Positions 23,158-30,764 of a DNA stretch of 64,000 bases are shown here, one piece after another; the first letter of the stretch is position 1, and each line of letters starts with the position of its first letter. Source of the stretch: Ramlibacter sp. (GTDB lineage Bacteria; Pseudomonadota; Gammaproteobacteria; Burkholderiales; Burkholderiaceae_C); assembly GCA_019635415.1 (NCBI GenBank), contig JAHBZN010000001.1, forward strand, positions 1,397,953-1,461,952. The letters are read 5' to 3'. The notes under the pieces are model-generated. The model ran no database searches and was not told where the DNA came from. It saw only the letters and a list, made by a program, of their open reading frames with translations. The position numbers and the translations under genes are program-made.

Positions 23158-24420
23158 ATGCTCGACATCGTTGCCATCTGCCTCGTGGTCACGGCCACCC
23201 TGGCCTACCTGAACCACCGCTTCGTGGGCCTGCCCACGGCCATCGGCGTCATGGCCGCGTCGCTGCTGATGTCGCTGCTGCTCATCGGGCTGGACCTCGC
23301 GGGCATTGACTTCGGGCTGCGCCAGTACGAGGAGTCACTGCTGCGCTCGATCGACTTTTCCGATGTGCTGATGCAAGGCATGCTGTCGCTGCTGCTGTTC
23401 GCCGGCGCACTGCACGTGGACCTGAGCGAGCTGCGTGCCTGGCGCTGGCAGGTCGGGGCGCTGGCCGTGGTGGCCACGCTGCTGTCCACGCTGGTGGTGG
23501 GGTTGGGGGCCTGGCTGGTCCTGCCCTGGGTGGGGCTGGAGTTGCCGTTGATCTATTGCCTGCTGTTCGGTGCACTGATCTCGCCGACCGATCCCATCGC
23601 GGTGATGGGCATCCTGAAGACCGCGGGCGCCCCGCGCGATCTGGAGCTGGTCATCGCCGGCGAATCCCTGTTCAACGACGGCGTGGGCGTGGTGATCTTC
23701 TCCCTCTTGCTGGGCATGCTGGCCACGGGCGAAACCCCGACCTGGGGCCACGGCGCGCAGCTCCTGGCGCACGAGGCCGGCGGGGGCCTGCTGTACGGCC
23801 TGGTGCTGGGCTACGTCACCTTCCGACTGCTGCGCAGCGTGGACAACTACCAAGTCGAGGTGCTGATCACGCTGGCGGCCGTGATGGGGGGCTATGCCCT
23901 GGCCACGCGGCTGCACGTGTCCGGCCCGCTGGCCATGGTGGTGGCCGGCTTGATGATCGGCAACCACGGCCGCGCCCTGGCCATGTCCGACACCACGCGC
24001 CGGTACATCGACATGTTCTGGGAACTGCTCGATGAAATCCTCAATGCCGTGCTGTTCGTGCTGATCGGCATGGAGGTGATGGTGGTGGCGTTTTCGGCCA
24101 GTGTGTTCGCGGCGGCCGGCGTGGCGCTGGCCATCACCTTGCTGGCGCGGGCGCTCACGGTGGGCCTGCCGGTGGCGCTGCTCAAGGGCTTCTTCCGCCT
24201 GCCGCGCGGCGCCGCGAAGGTGCTGACCTGGGGCGGGCTGCGCGGCGGCATTTCCGTGGCGCTGGCGCTGTCGTTGCCGGCGGGGCCGCAGCGCGACCTG
24301 ATCCTGGCACTGACCTATTGCATCGTGGTGTTTTCCATCCTCGGCCAGGGGCTGACAATCGGCGGCGTGGTGCGCCGTGCCGTGGGTGGGGTAGCGGCAC
24401 CGCGCGCGGGCCACGGATAA
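23158..24420 (+). CDS. CPA1-family cation:proton antiporter
   Basis: A 420-residue inner-membrane antiporter with about 12 hydrophobic helices. The ion-binding motifs of the NhaP/NHE group are present: S-P-T-D-P-I-A-V near residue 142 and E-S-L-F-N-D-G-V-G-V near 167 (N-D pair). A later segment W-G-G-L-R-G-G-I-S-V-A-L-A-L-S is also typical. It exchanges sodium or potassium for protons. Start ATG 23158 is chosen over the upstream 23110 because the first helix begins at once. It follows the pYEATS cassette by 81 bases with a GC-rich hairpin in the gap (23088-23103), so it is probably separate. Confidence 0.92.
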   Translation: MLDIVAICLVVTATLAYLNHRFVGLPTAIGVMAASLLMSLLLIGLDLAGIDFGLRQYEESLLRSIDFSDVLMQGMLSLLLFAGALHVDLSELRAWRWQVGALAVVATLLSTLVVGLGAWLVLPWVGLELPLIYCLLFGALISPTDPIAVMGILKTAGAPRDLELVIAGESLFNDGVGVVIFSLLLGMLATGETPTWGHGAQLLAHEAGGGLLYGLVLGYVTFRLLRSVDNYQVEVLITLAAVMGGYALATRLHVSGPLAMVVAGLMIGNHGRALAMSDTTRRYIDMFWELLDEILNAVLFVLIGMEVMVVAFSASVFAAAGVALAITLLARALTVGLPVALLKGFFRLPRGAAKVLTWGGLRGGISVALALSLPAGPQRDLILALTYCIVVFSILGQGLTIGGVVRRAVGGVAAPRAGHG

Positions 24421-24441
24421 TCGGCGACCGGAGGCCCCACC

Positions 24442-24936
24442 ATGCATGACTCAGACCTGGAATACGTCGGCTTCTGGCCGCGGCTGGGTGCGACCGTGAT
24501 CGACATCCTGTTGCAGCTCGTGGTGACCGTGCCGCTCACCTGGGTGATCTATGGCCGGCTCTCGTCGCCCGCCGGCACGGGCTTCCAGGGGGTGGCGGAC
24601 CTGCTGGTGAACCTGGTGCTGCCTGCCGTACTGGTGATCGGCTTCTGGGTGTACCTGGGCGCCACGCCGGGCAAGATGGCGATCTCGGCGCGCATCGTCG
24701 ACGCCGAGACGGGCGCGCCCCTGAATACCACGCAGTCCGTGATTCGCTACGTGGGCTACATCGTCTCGTTCATCCCCTTTGGCCTGGGCTACCTCTGGAT
24801 CGCGTTCGATCGGCGCAAGCAGGGCTGGCACGACAAGATGGCGGGCTCGGTGGTCGTCAGGCCCACGGGCAAGACCCCCGTGGTGTTTCCCTCGCCCTCG
24901 GCCGGACATACCCGGCCTTCCGGCCCCCATTCATGA
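24442..24936 (+). CDS. RDD-family membrane protein
   Basis: A 164-residue protein with three membrane helices. The RDD pattern is visible in G-F-W-P-R-L-G-A-T-V-I-D (R and D in the first helix) and G-x-T-P-G-K-M (G-A-T-P-G-K) after the second. The C-terminal helix is followed by R-K-Q-G-W-H-D-K-M-A-G-S-V-V-V, which is also conserved. The function is unknown; some relatives are transporters or antiporters. It follows the antiporter gene by 21 bases and may be co-transcribed. The last bases abut an interspersed repeat. Confidence 0.9.
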   Translation: MHDSDLEYVGFWPRLGATVIDILLQLVVTVPLTWVIYGRLSSPAGTGFQGVADLLVNLVLPAVLVIGFWVYLGATPGKMAISARIVDAETGAPLNTTQSVIRYVGYIVSFIPFGLGYLWIAFDRRKQGWHDKMAGSVVVRPTGKTPVVFPSPSAGHTRPSGPHS

Positions 24937-24994
24937 GAAAAGTGGCTGTAGCCCTTGTGCTTCGGCCACAGTGTGCTACTGAAACCATAGCAAA
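24937..24994 (-). repeat. Interspersed repeat copy 2, reverse orientation
   Basis: Read on the minus strand, TTGCTATGGTTTCAGTAGCA comes first and CAAGGGCTACAGCCACTTTT follows, the same module order as at 13443 and 43344. It lies in the gap between the RDD and DUF2721 genes, starting immediately after the RDD stop codon. Confidence 0.6.
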
Positions 24995-25017
24995 CCGCCC
25001 GTTTGACCTTTGACACC

Positions 25018-25473
25018 ATGGCCCTTGCCCTTGATTCCGACACCATCACCCACGGCATCCAGCTGGCGGTGGCGCCCGTTTTCCTGCTCACGGCGGTGTC
25101 CGGCATGATCGGCGCGGTCGCCGGCCGCCTGGCGCGCATCATCGACCGCGCCCGGGCGGTCGAGGACCGGGCAAGGGCCCACCCCGACCTGATGGCGCGC
25201 GCAGCGGCCGAGCTGGCCGAACTGCGGCTGCGCGGCCGGCTGGCCAACGGGTGCATCGCGCTGCTGACGACTTGCGCCTTTCTCATCGGGCTGACCATCA
25301 TCCTGCTGTTTCTCGGCGAAACCACGGCGTTTCAGAGCAGCCGCTGGGCAGTGGGGGGCTTTCTGTCGGGCGTGGTCTGCTTCCTGCTGGCGCTGCTGTG
25401 TTTCCTCACGGAAACCGTGATCGCCACGCGGCTGCTCAATTTCCAGTTGCTGGAGCCGCCCACCGGGCCTTGA
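25018..25473 (+). CDS. DUF2721-family membrane protein
   Basis: A 151-residue protein with three membrane segments: about 12-35 (IQLAVAPVFLLTAVSGMIGA), 80-102 (ANGCIALLTTCAFLIGLTI) and 114-140. Between the first two is a charged amphipathic segment, R-L-A-R-I-I-D-R-A-R. This layout matches DUF2721, a widespread uncharacterised bacterial family. ATG 25018 is taken as start; a TTG at 25003 would add five residues. It is convergent with msrA. No function can be inferred from the context. Confidence 0.85.
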   Translation: MALALDSDTITHGIQLAVAPVFLLTAVSGMIGAVAGRLARIIDRARAVEDRARAHPDLMARAAAELAELRLRGRLANGCIALLTTCAFLIGLTIILLFLGETTAFQSSRWAVGGFLSGVVCFLLALLCFLTETVIATRLLNFQLLEPPTGP

Positions 25474-25488
25474 GCGGCGGCCCGCGGT

Positions 25489-26268
25489 TCAGGGCGACCG
25501 GGCGGCCTCGGGCCGGGACGCGGAAACCAGTACCGGGGTCTCCCGGTAGAGGCCCGCGAAGGCCTGCCTGAGGTTGCGCAACTTGGGCCGGTCGAACGTG
25601 GCGATGTAGGGCGAGTCCGGGAACTTCGTCGCGTAGTCCTGGTGATGCGCCTCGGCCGGGTAGAAGCCCTGAAGCGCCGACACCTCGGTGGCAATGCGGC
25701 TGCCAAACACTCCGGCATCGTCCAGCTGGGAGATGTAGCGTCGTGCCACTGTCTGCTGGTGGGCGTCGCCATAAAAAATGGCCGAGCGGTACTGGCGGCC
25801 AAAGTCCGGACCCTGGCGGTCGCGCTGCGTCGGGTCATGCGCCACCGAGAAAAAGATCTGCAGCAACTGGCCCAGCGACACCTGCCGGGGATCGTAGGTG
25901 ATCTGCACCGCCTCGGCATGGCCGCTGAGGCCACCGCTGACCTGTTCGTAGGTCGCGCTTTCGCGGGGGCCACCGGCATAGCCCGAGACCGCGCCGAGCA
26001 CACCGCGTGTGTGCTGGAAGACGGCCTGCACGCCCCAGAAGCAGCCGCCGGCCAGCACCAGGGTCTGCGGACCGGCCGCACCGTCCGCCACCGGGTCCAC
26101 GGCGGCCGGCGGCAATTGCACGGCGGGTTCAGGCCCTGAGCGAATGCCGCGCACGGCCAGCACGGCGATGAACACGATCACCAGGGCCATCAGCCATTTC
26201 TCGACCCGGCCTGCACGTGTGCTGGCGGGGGCTTCGGGTCCGTCGGGGGCTGCGGGCGAGTCGGGCAT
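25489..26268 (-). CDS. msrA: Membrane-anchored peptide methionine sulfoxide reductase A
   Basis: A 259-residue protein. An N-terminal cytosolic tail rich in Pro and Ala is followed by a single membrane helix (about 25-41, LMALVIVFIAVLAVRG) and then the MsrA catalytic domain with G-G-C-F-W-G (C76), a Y-D-P block and H-H-Q-D-Y near the end. MsrA reduces methionine-S-sulfoxide in proteins. The anchor places the enzyme on the periplasmic face, unlike the usual cytosolic MsrA. No MsrB domain or MsrPQ gene is adjacent. Recycling cysteines beyond C76 are not obvious. Confidence 0.92.
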   Translation of the reverse strand: MPDSPAAPDGPEAPASTRAGRVEKWLMALVIVFIAVLAVRGIRSGPEPAVQLPPAAVDPVADGAAGPQTLVLAGGCFWGVQAVFQHTRGVLGAVSGYAGGPRESATYEQVSGGLSGHAEAVQITYDPRQVSLGQLLQIFFSVAHDPTQRDRQGPDFGRQYRSAIFYGDAHQQTVARRYISQLDDAGVFGSRIATEVSALQGFYPAEAHHQDYATKFPDSPYIATFDRPKLRNLRQAFAGLYRETPVLVSASRPEAARSP

Positions 26269-26363
26269 GGCGCAGTATCCCCCGGCGGGGATGGCCCTGC
26301 AACGCTCGCGGGTCTGCCGCGGCCGCCTGTGCTACCGTGAGGCCCCGATCCGAGGAGCCCGAC

Positions 26364-26732
26364 ATGCCACGCCCGATTCTTGACGAAGCCCAGATCCACC
26401 CCGCCATCCGCCTGCGGATCGCCGGCCACCAGCAGGCCATCGTGCAGGAGGTGATGGACGCCGTGGCCAGCACCGACGTGGTGGTGGTGGGCATGGGCAT
26501 CAACCCCTTTCCGCGTCAGGCGCGCAAGGCGCTGGACGCGGCCGGCGTGCCCTACCGCTACCTCGAGTACGGCAACTACCTGAACACCTGGCGTGAACGC
26601 AATGCCCTGAAGATGTGGACGGGCTGGCCCACTTTTCCGATGGTGTTCGTCAAGGGCACCCTCGTGGGCGGCGCCACGGACCTGAAGGCACTGATCGCCA
26701 GCGGCGAGCTGCAGCGGTTGCTGGTCGCCTAG
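26364..26732 (+). CDS. Glutaredoxin-fold protein without cysteines
   Basis: A 122-residue protein with the glutaredoxin layout: a strand V-V-V-V-G-M-G at about 39-45, helix, V-P-Y-R-Y-L-E-Y near 62-69, W-P-T-F-P-M-V-F-V-K-G-T-L-V-G-G-A-T-D-L near 88-107. The last block is the standard glutathione-binding region with its cis-proline. Where C-P-Y-C should follow the first strand the sequence reads I-N-P-F-P, and the whole protein has no cysteine. It cannot therefore do thiol exchange. A glutathione-binding or scaffold role is possible. CGAGGAG precedes ATG 26364. Confidence 0.8.
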   Translation: MPRPILDEAQIHPAIRLRIAGHQQAIVQEVMDAVASTDVVVVGMGINPFPRQARKALDAAGVPYRYLEYGNYLNTWRERNALKMWTGWPTFPMVFVKGTLVGGATDLKALIASGELQRLLVA

Positions 26733-26740
26733 GGTCGCGC

Positions 26741-27994
26741 TCAGTCACCCGGGCGGGCAGCGGCTTCTGCGGCGGCAGCACGCAATTTGTCCTTCTTGCT
26801 GGGCCGGCGGCCCTTGATGCCACCGGGGCCCGTGGCCGGCGGTACCACCACCGGCTCGGTGGGCTCAAAGCCAGGCACCTGCTCGCGCGGCAGGCTCAGG
26901 CCCTGGCGCTTCTCGATGAGCCGGAAATGGGCCTCGCTGCTGGCGCTGACGAAGCTCACGGCCAGGCCGGTCTCGCCGGCGCGGCCGGTGCGGCCGATGC
27001 GGTGCACGTAGTCCACGGGTGAGCGGGGCAGGTCGTAGTTGACCACCACGGGCAGTTGGGCAATGTCGATGCCGCGGGCCGCCAGGTCGGTGGTGATCAC
27101 CAACTCCCAGCGCTCGGCCTTGAACTCGTCCAGCACCTGAGTGCGGGCACCCTGGCTCAGGTCGCCATGAAAGGCCGTTGCATAGATGCCGGCCCGGTAC
27201 AGCTTCTCGGCCACCTTGTCGGCCGTGTGTTTGGTGGCCACGAACACCAGCGCGCGCTGCCAGCCTTCCTGTTTGACCAGGTGCCGCAGCAACTGCGTGC
27301 GGCGCTGCGCATCCACCGTGATGGCCTTCTGGGCGATGGCCGGCTCGTGACCGGGCTCGGGCGGGATGTCCACGCGGAGCGGGTCCCGCAGCAGCGCGCT
27401 CGCCAGGGCCTGAACGGCCGGTGGGAAGGCCGCTGAGAAGAACAGGTTCTGGCGCCGCGGCGGCAGCAGGGCCAGCACGCGGCCCAGCTCGTCGGCAAAG
27501 CCCAGGTCGAGCAGGCGGTCGGCCTCGTCCAGCACGAGCAGCGTCACGCCGTCCAGTTTCAGGGCGTTGCGCTCCACCAGGTCCAGCAGCCGGCCCGGCG
27601 TGGCCACCACCACCTCGGCGCCGCCGCGCAGACCCATCATCTGCGGGTTGATGGACACGCCCCCGAACACCACGGCAATGCGGGGCCGGCGGGGCAGGTG
27701 GCGGGCCAGGCTGCGCAGCACCTCGCCGGCCTGGGCCGCCAGCTCCCGCGTGGGCACCAGTACCAGTGCAGCCGGGCGGCGCGAAGCGCCCTGGGCCCCT
27801 TGCTGCAGGCGCTGCAGCAGGGGCAGAGCGAAGGCCGCTGTTTTTCCGGAGCCGGTCTGCGCCTGGCCCTGCAAATCTGTGCCATGCAGGATGGCCGGGA
27901 TGGACGCGGCCTGCACGGGCGTGGGCACCTGCAGTCCCAGTTCTGCCGCGGCACGGACCAGCGGGGCCTGCAGACCCAGCGATTCGAAACTCAT
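26741..27994 (-). CDS. DEAD-box ATP-dependent RNA helicase (RhlE-like)
   Basis: A 417-residue two-domain helicase with all main motifs: Q-motif F-x-x-L-G-L with T-P-V-Q, Walker A A-Q-T-G-S-G-K-T, P-T-R-E-L-A, D-E-A-D, motif III reading S-A-A instead of S-A-T, F-V-A-T-K (motif IV region), T-D-L-A-A-R-G-I-D and H-R-I-G-R-T-G-R-A-G. It ends with a short basic tail. Such proteins remodel RNA in ribosome assembly, decay or cold response. ATG 27994 overlaps the stop of a 75-residue upstream gene (ATGA), so both are one operon. Confidence 0.92.
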   Translation of the reverse strand: MSFESLGLQAPLVRAAAELGLQVPTPVQAASIPAILHGTDLQGQAQTGSGKTAAFALPLLQRLQQGAQGASRRPAALVLVPTRELAAQAGEVLRSLARHLPRRPRIAVVFGGVSINPQMMGLRGGAEVVVATPGRLLDLVERNALKLDGVTLLVLDEADRLLDLGFADELGRVLALLPPRRQNLFFSAAFPPAVQALASALLRDPLRVDIPPEPGHEPAIAQKAITVDAQRRTQLLRHLVKQEGWQRALVFVATKHTADKVAEKLYRAGIYATAFHGDLSQGARTQVLDEFKAERWELVITTDLAARGIDIAQLPVVVNYDLPRSPVDYVHRIGRTGRAGETGLAVSFVSASSEAHFRLIEKRQGLSLPREQVPGFEPTEPVVVPPATGPGGIKGRRPSKKDKLRAAAAEAAARPGD

Positions 27995-28218
27995 GGCGAG
28001 CGGTGCAGGCGGGGCGCCGACAGCAGGGCGAGGTTGTCTTCGACGGCCGCGTCCACGTCGCGCCAGCGCCCATGAAGCGAGGTTGCCGACAGCGCGGTGC
28101 GCAGGGCCTGCAGGTCCTTGACGCTGGGTGCAACCTTGATCTGGGCGATGGCCGCCGCGGTGTTGCCGCTCTTGATGAGCGTCAGCACCTTGCCGGCCCA
28201 TGGGTTCGGTCGCGCCAT
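27991..28218 (-). CDS. Small conserved-type protein upstream of the helicase
   Basis: A 75-residue, largely helical and basic protein (MARPNPWAGKVLTLIKSGNT, then AAAIAQIKVAPSVKDLQALR). It has no signal peptide or known motif. Its stop overlaps the helicase start codon by 4 bases, which implies translational coupling, so it may assist or regulate the helicase. ATG 28218 is preferred over the upstream alternative because the sequence before it is poor in helix-forming residues. I do not recognise the family. Confidence 0.65.
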   Translation of the reverse strand: MARPNPWAGKVLTLIKSGNTAAAIAQIKVAPSVKDLQALRTALSATSLHGRWRDVDAAVEDNLALLSAPRLHRSP

Positions 28219-28272
28219 GGCGATGCCTGTGTGTGGTGGAAAAGAGCCTGACTTTACCAAGCCCGGCCCCTG

Positions 28273-28289
28273 ATAAGGATTCCTTAAGG
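28273..28289 (+). promoter_or_regulatory. Direct repeat ATAAGG-N5-TTAAGG (PmrA/QseB-like box)
   Basis: ATAAGG (28273-28278) and TTAAGG (28284-28289) are 11 bases apart, the geometry used by PmrA, QseB and related OmpR-family regulators that recognise YTTAAK/TTAAGG half-sites. The box lies between the helicase operon (minus) and a PAP2 gene (plus), 21 bases before the PAP2 ATG and 55 bases before the minus-strand start, so either promoter could be the target. Confidence 0.4.
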
Positions 28290-28310
28290 CCGCCCGGACA
28301 GGCTCGGGGC

Positions 28311-28943
28311 ATGACCTTCAATGCACTGAATCGCCTGTCCGCCGCCGGGCTGGCGCTGGCCCTGGCCGTGGGTTGCGGCCCCGTGGCGGCGGGCGGGCTG
28401 CTGGGACTGGACCACCGGATCAACCGGGACGACGCAGGGCTGTGGTCGCCCGGCAAGCAGTCCGTGCTCAAGTACGGGGCCGCCCTGGTGACTGTCGGCG
28501 GGGCCTTGTGGGAAGGACGCGACACGCGGCTGGGACGGACCTTTTTCAAGGCCACCGATGCCATGGTCATGGCCGATGCCGCCGCGCTGCTGGGCAAGGT
28601 GGCGTTGCGGCGCCAGCGGCCCGCGGATGGCAACGACCCCGGCGCCTGGGGCCAGCAGGGCGGCCGCAGCTTCCCCAGTGGTGAGGTGACCCACATCACG
28701 GCGGTGGTGACCCCTTTCATCGCGGAGTACCACGAGGACCATCCTGCGGTCTGGGCGCTGGCCGCGCTGCCCTTGTACAGCGGCGTGGCCCGGCTGAAAA
28801 ACCAGGCGCACTGGCAGACCGACGTGCTGGCGGGCATGGCGCTGGGCGCGGCGGTCGGCCTGTATGCCCACGGCCGCGACGAGGCCTGGAGCGTGAAGCT
28901 GCTGCCCCACGGGTTCAGCGTAGGGCTGAGCCGGCGCTTCTGA
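28311..28943 (+). CDS. PAP2-superfamily phosphatase-like protein
   Basis: A 210-residue protein with an N-terminal hydrophobic signal (about residues 1-25). PAP2 motif C1 is K-x6-R-P (KVALRRQRP). C2 is S-F-P-S-G-E, with the usual catalytic histidine of P-S-G-H replaced by glutamate, though T-H-I-T follows closely. C3 is A-R-L-K-N-Q-A-H-W-Q-T-D, keeping the R, H and D but with A for S. PAP2 enzymes remove phosphate from lipids such as undecaprenyl diphosphate or lipid A. The altered C2 leaves activity doubtful. It has few membrane segments after the signal, so it may be periplasmic. Possible control by the box at 28273. Confidence 0.82.
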   Translation: MTFNALNRLSAAGLALALAVGCGPVAAGGLLGLDHRINRDDAGLWSPGKQSVLKYGAALVTVGGALWEGRDTRLGRTFFKATDAMVMADAAALLGKVALRRQRPADGNDPGAWGQQGGRSFPSGEVTHITAVVTPFIAEYHEDHPAVWALAALPLYSGVARLKNQAHWQTDVLAGMALGAAVGLYAHGRDEAWSVKLLPHGFSVGLSRRF

Positions 28944-29041
28944 GGGGGGTCGCGGGCCGCGGGCTCCGGCGGCTGTCCCGCGCGTGGCAGCGCCGGGCAC
29001 GGCGCGCTCCTAGACTGCCGGCTGATTCACCGGAGACTTCC

Positions 29042-29689
29042 ATGACCCTGACCCTGTGCGGTTCGCCGATTTCCAACTACTACAACAAGGTCAAGCTGGC
29101 CCTGCTCGAAAAGGGAGTGCCCTTCGACGAGGAGAAGGTGGAAACCCACCGCACCGACGAAGAGGTGCTGCGCGACTCGCCGCTGGCGAAGATTCCGTTC
29201 CTGCGCACGCCGCAGGGCGGGCTCTGCGAAAGCCAGGCCATGCTGGAGTACGTGGAAGCCGCGTTCCCGACCCCGGCGCTGCTGCCGGCGGATCCGTTCG
29301 CCGCGGCCAAGGTGCGCGAGCTCACCATCTTCATCGATCTGCACCTGGAGCTGGTGGCGCGCGAGCTGTACCCGCAGGCGTTTTTCGGAGGCTCGGTCAG
29401 CGATGGCAACAAGGCCCGCGTCCACCGGCAGCTGCTGAAGAACATCGCCGCGTTCCAGCGCCTGGCCCGCTTTGCCCCCTATGTGGCCGGTGACAGCCTG
29501 ACGCAGGCGGACTGCGCTGCGTTTGCCCATCTGCCGCTGGTGGGCATGGCGACCAAGGCCGTGTACGGCGAAGACCTGTTGCTGGCCGCGGGGGTGGACT
29601 ACAAGCCCTACATCAAGCGGGTGGGTGAGCGCCCCGCAGCCCAGAAGGTGGTGGCCGACCGCAAGGCCGCCACCGTAAAACCGGCCTGA
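29042..29689 (+). CDS. Glutathione S-transferase family protein
   Basis: A 215-residue GST. The N-terminal domain has G-S-P-I-S-N-Y-Y-N-K (catalytic region near residues 7-15), S-P-L-A-K-I-P-F-L and C-E-S-Q-A-M-L-E-Y-V (glutathione contacts). The C-terminal helical domain shows F-A-P-Y-V-A-G-D-S-L-T-Q-A-D-C-A-A-F. It resembles the maleylacetoacetate/zeta-like and beta-like bacterial groups, without the typical beta-class cysteine at the first position. The gene stands alone between PAP2 and the universal stress protein. The substrate is unknown. Confidence 0.9.
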   Translation: MTLTLCGSPISNYYNKVKLALLEKGVPFDEEKVETHRTDEEVLRDSPLAKIPFLRTPQGGLCESQAMLEYVEAAFPTPALLPADPFAAAKVRELTIFIDLHLELVARELYPQAFFGGSVSDGNKARVHRQLLKNIAAFQRLARFAPYVAGDSLTQADCAAFAHLPLVGMATKAVYGEDLLLAAGVDYKPYIKRVGERPAAQKVVADRKAATVKPA

Positions 29690-29726
29690 GCACCGCGGCG
29701 CGGGCCAGCCGCACGGGCCTGCAGGG

Positions 29727-30167
29727 TCAGCGCGCGATCAGCACCGGCACCGGCGATTCCGCCACGACGCGGGCGGCCACGCTGCCCAGCATGAGACGGG
29801 CCAGGCCGGTGCGGCCGTGCGAGCCCACCACCACCAGGTCCGCGTTCTGCAGCGTGGCGGTCTGTGCGATGCCGGCGGCAGCGCCCACGTCCTGTGCCAC
29901 GCGCACCTCCAGCTTGACGGGGGGATCGGCCTTTTCGCACAGCGCCGCCACGGCGGCATGCGCCTGCGACGCGTGCTCCATGGCGGCGGCGGTGTAGGCC
30001 TGGAACCCCACCGGATTGGCTTCGCCCACGCCCAGATAGGGGTAGGGGTCGACGACGTACAGGGCGGTGAGTCGCGCCCCGTGCGTGCGGGCCATGTCGA
30101 CCGCGACGCTGGCCGCGTGCGCGGACGCGGCGGAGCCGTCGGTGGCCAGGAGAATGTGCTTGAACAT
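29727..30167 (-). CDS. Universal stress protein (UspA family), likely FNR-controlled
   Basis: A 146-residue single-domain UspA protein. It opens [11 protein letters not shown] and contains the ATP-binding C-terminal motif [17 protein letters not shown], followed by S-P-V-P-V-L-I. Such proteins bind ATP and support survival under oxygen limitation and other stresses. A perfect TTGAT-N4-ATCAA box (30225-30238) is centred about 64 bases upstream of the start codon, compatible with class II activation by FNR/ANR and a leader of about 20 bases. Confidence 0.93.
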   Translation of the reverse strand: MFKHILLATDGSAASAHAASVAVDMARTHGARLTALYVVDPYPYLGVGEANPVGFQAYTAAAMEHASQAHAAVAALCEKADPPVKLEVRVAQDVGAAAGIAQTATLQNADLVVVGSHGRTGLARLMLGSVAARVVAESPVPVLIAR

Positions 30168-30224
30168 GGTGCTACCTCCGTGAAAAGTCGGTCTTCATGA
30201 TGCGCCCGATCACGCGGCCCGTGG

Positions 30225-30238
30225 TTGATGTGTATCAA
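30225..30238 (-). promoter_or_regulatory. Perfect FNR/ANR box TTGAT-GTGT-ATCAA
   Basis: Both half-sites match the FNR consensus exactly with the required 4-base spacer. If centred at -41.5, transcription to the left would start near 30190, 23 bases before the universal stress protein ATG at 30167. It is 64 bases upstream of trxC on the other strand, where the spacing is less usual for activation. Confidence 0.7.
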
Positions 30239-30301
30239 GCCGGCCAGGCCTGCGCGGCCTGGCCGGCTTGCAATCACGGCCGGCACCTCCAACTGCGGGA
30301 C

Positions 30302-30739
30302 ATGAGCGAATCCCTGCACATCGTCTGTCCCCACTGCCATACGACCAACCGGGTGCGCGCCGACCAGCTTGGCGCGGCGCCCGATTGCGGCCAGTGCAAG
30401 AAGCCGCTGTTCGACGGCCACCCCGTGGCTTTGGGTGAGACGGCGTTCGAGCGGCACCTGGCGCGCACCCAGATCCCGTTGCTGGTGGATTTCTGGGCGC
30501 CCTGGTGCGGGCCCTGCCGCATGATGGCGCCGGCTTACGAGCAGGCTGCGGCGCAGCTGGAGCCGCGCGTGCGCGTGGCCAAGGTCAACACCGAGGAAGC
30601 GCCGGCCCTGGGGGCGCGATTCAATATCCGCAGCATTCCCACCCTGGCGTTGTTTTCCGGCGGCCGTGAGGTCGCGCGGCAGGCGGGCGCGCTGGGGCAG
30701 GCCGACATCGTGCGCTGGGTGCGTGCCCACCTTGGCTGA
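30302..30739 (+). CDS. trxC: Thioredoxin 2 with zinc-binding N-terminus
   Basis: A 145-residue thioredoxin. The N-terminal zinc module has C9-x-x-C12 (C-P-H-C) and C29-x-x-C32 (C-G-Q-C), as in E. coli Trx2. The thioredoxin fold follows, with active site W-C-G-P-C (C69 and C72) and cis-proline in R-S-I-P-T-L. It reduces protein disulfides in the cytosol and is induced by oxidants in other bacteria. It is divergent from the universal stress protein gene. Start ATG 30302 is set by the zinc module, which begins seven residues later. Confidence 0.94.
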   Translation: MSESLHIVCPHCHTTNRVRADQLGAAPDCGQCKKPLFDGHPVALGETAFERHLARTQIPLLVDFWAPWCGPCRMMAPAYEQAAAQLEPRVRVAKVNTEEAPALGARFNIRSIPTLALFSGGREVARQAGALGQADIVRWVRAHLG

Positions 30740-30764
30740 GCGGCCTTTGGCGCGACAATCGGGC

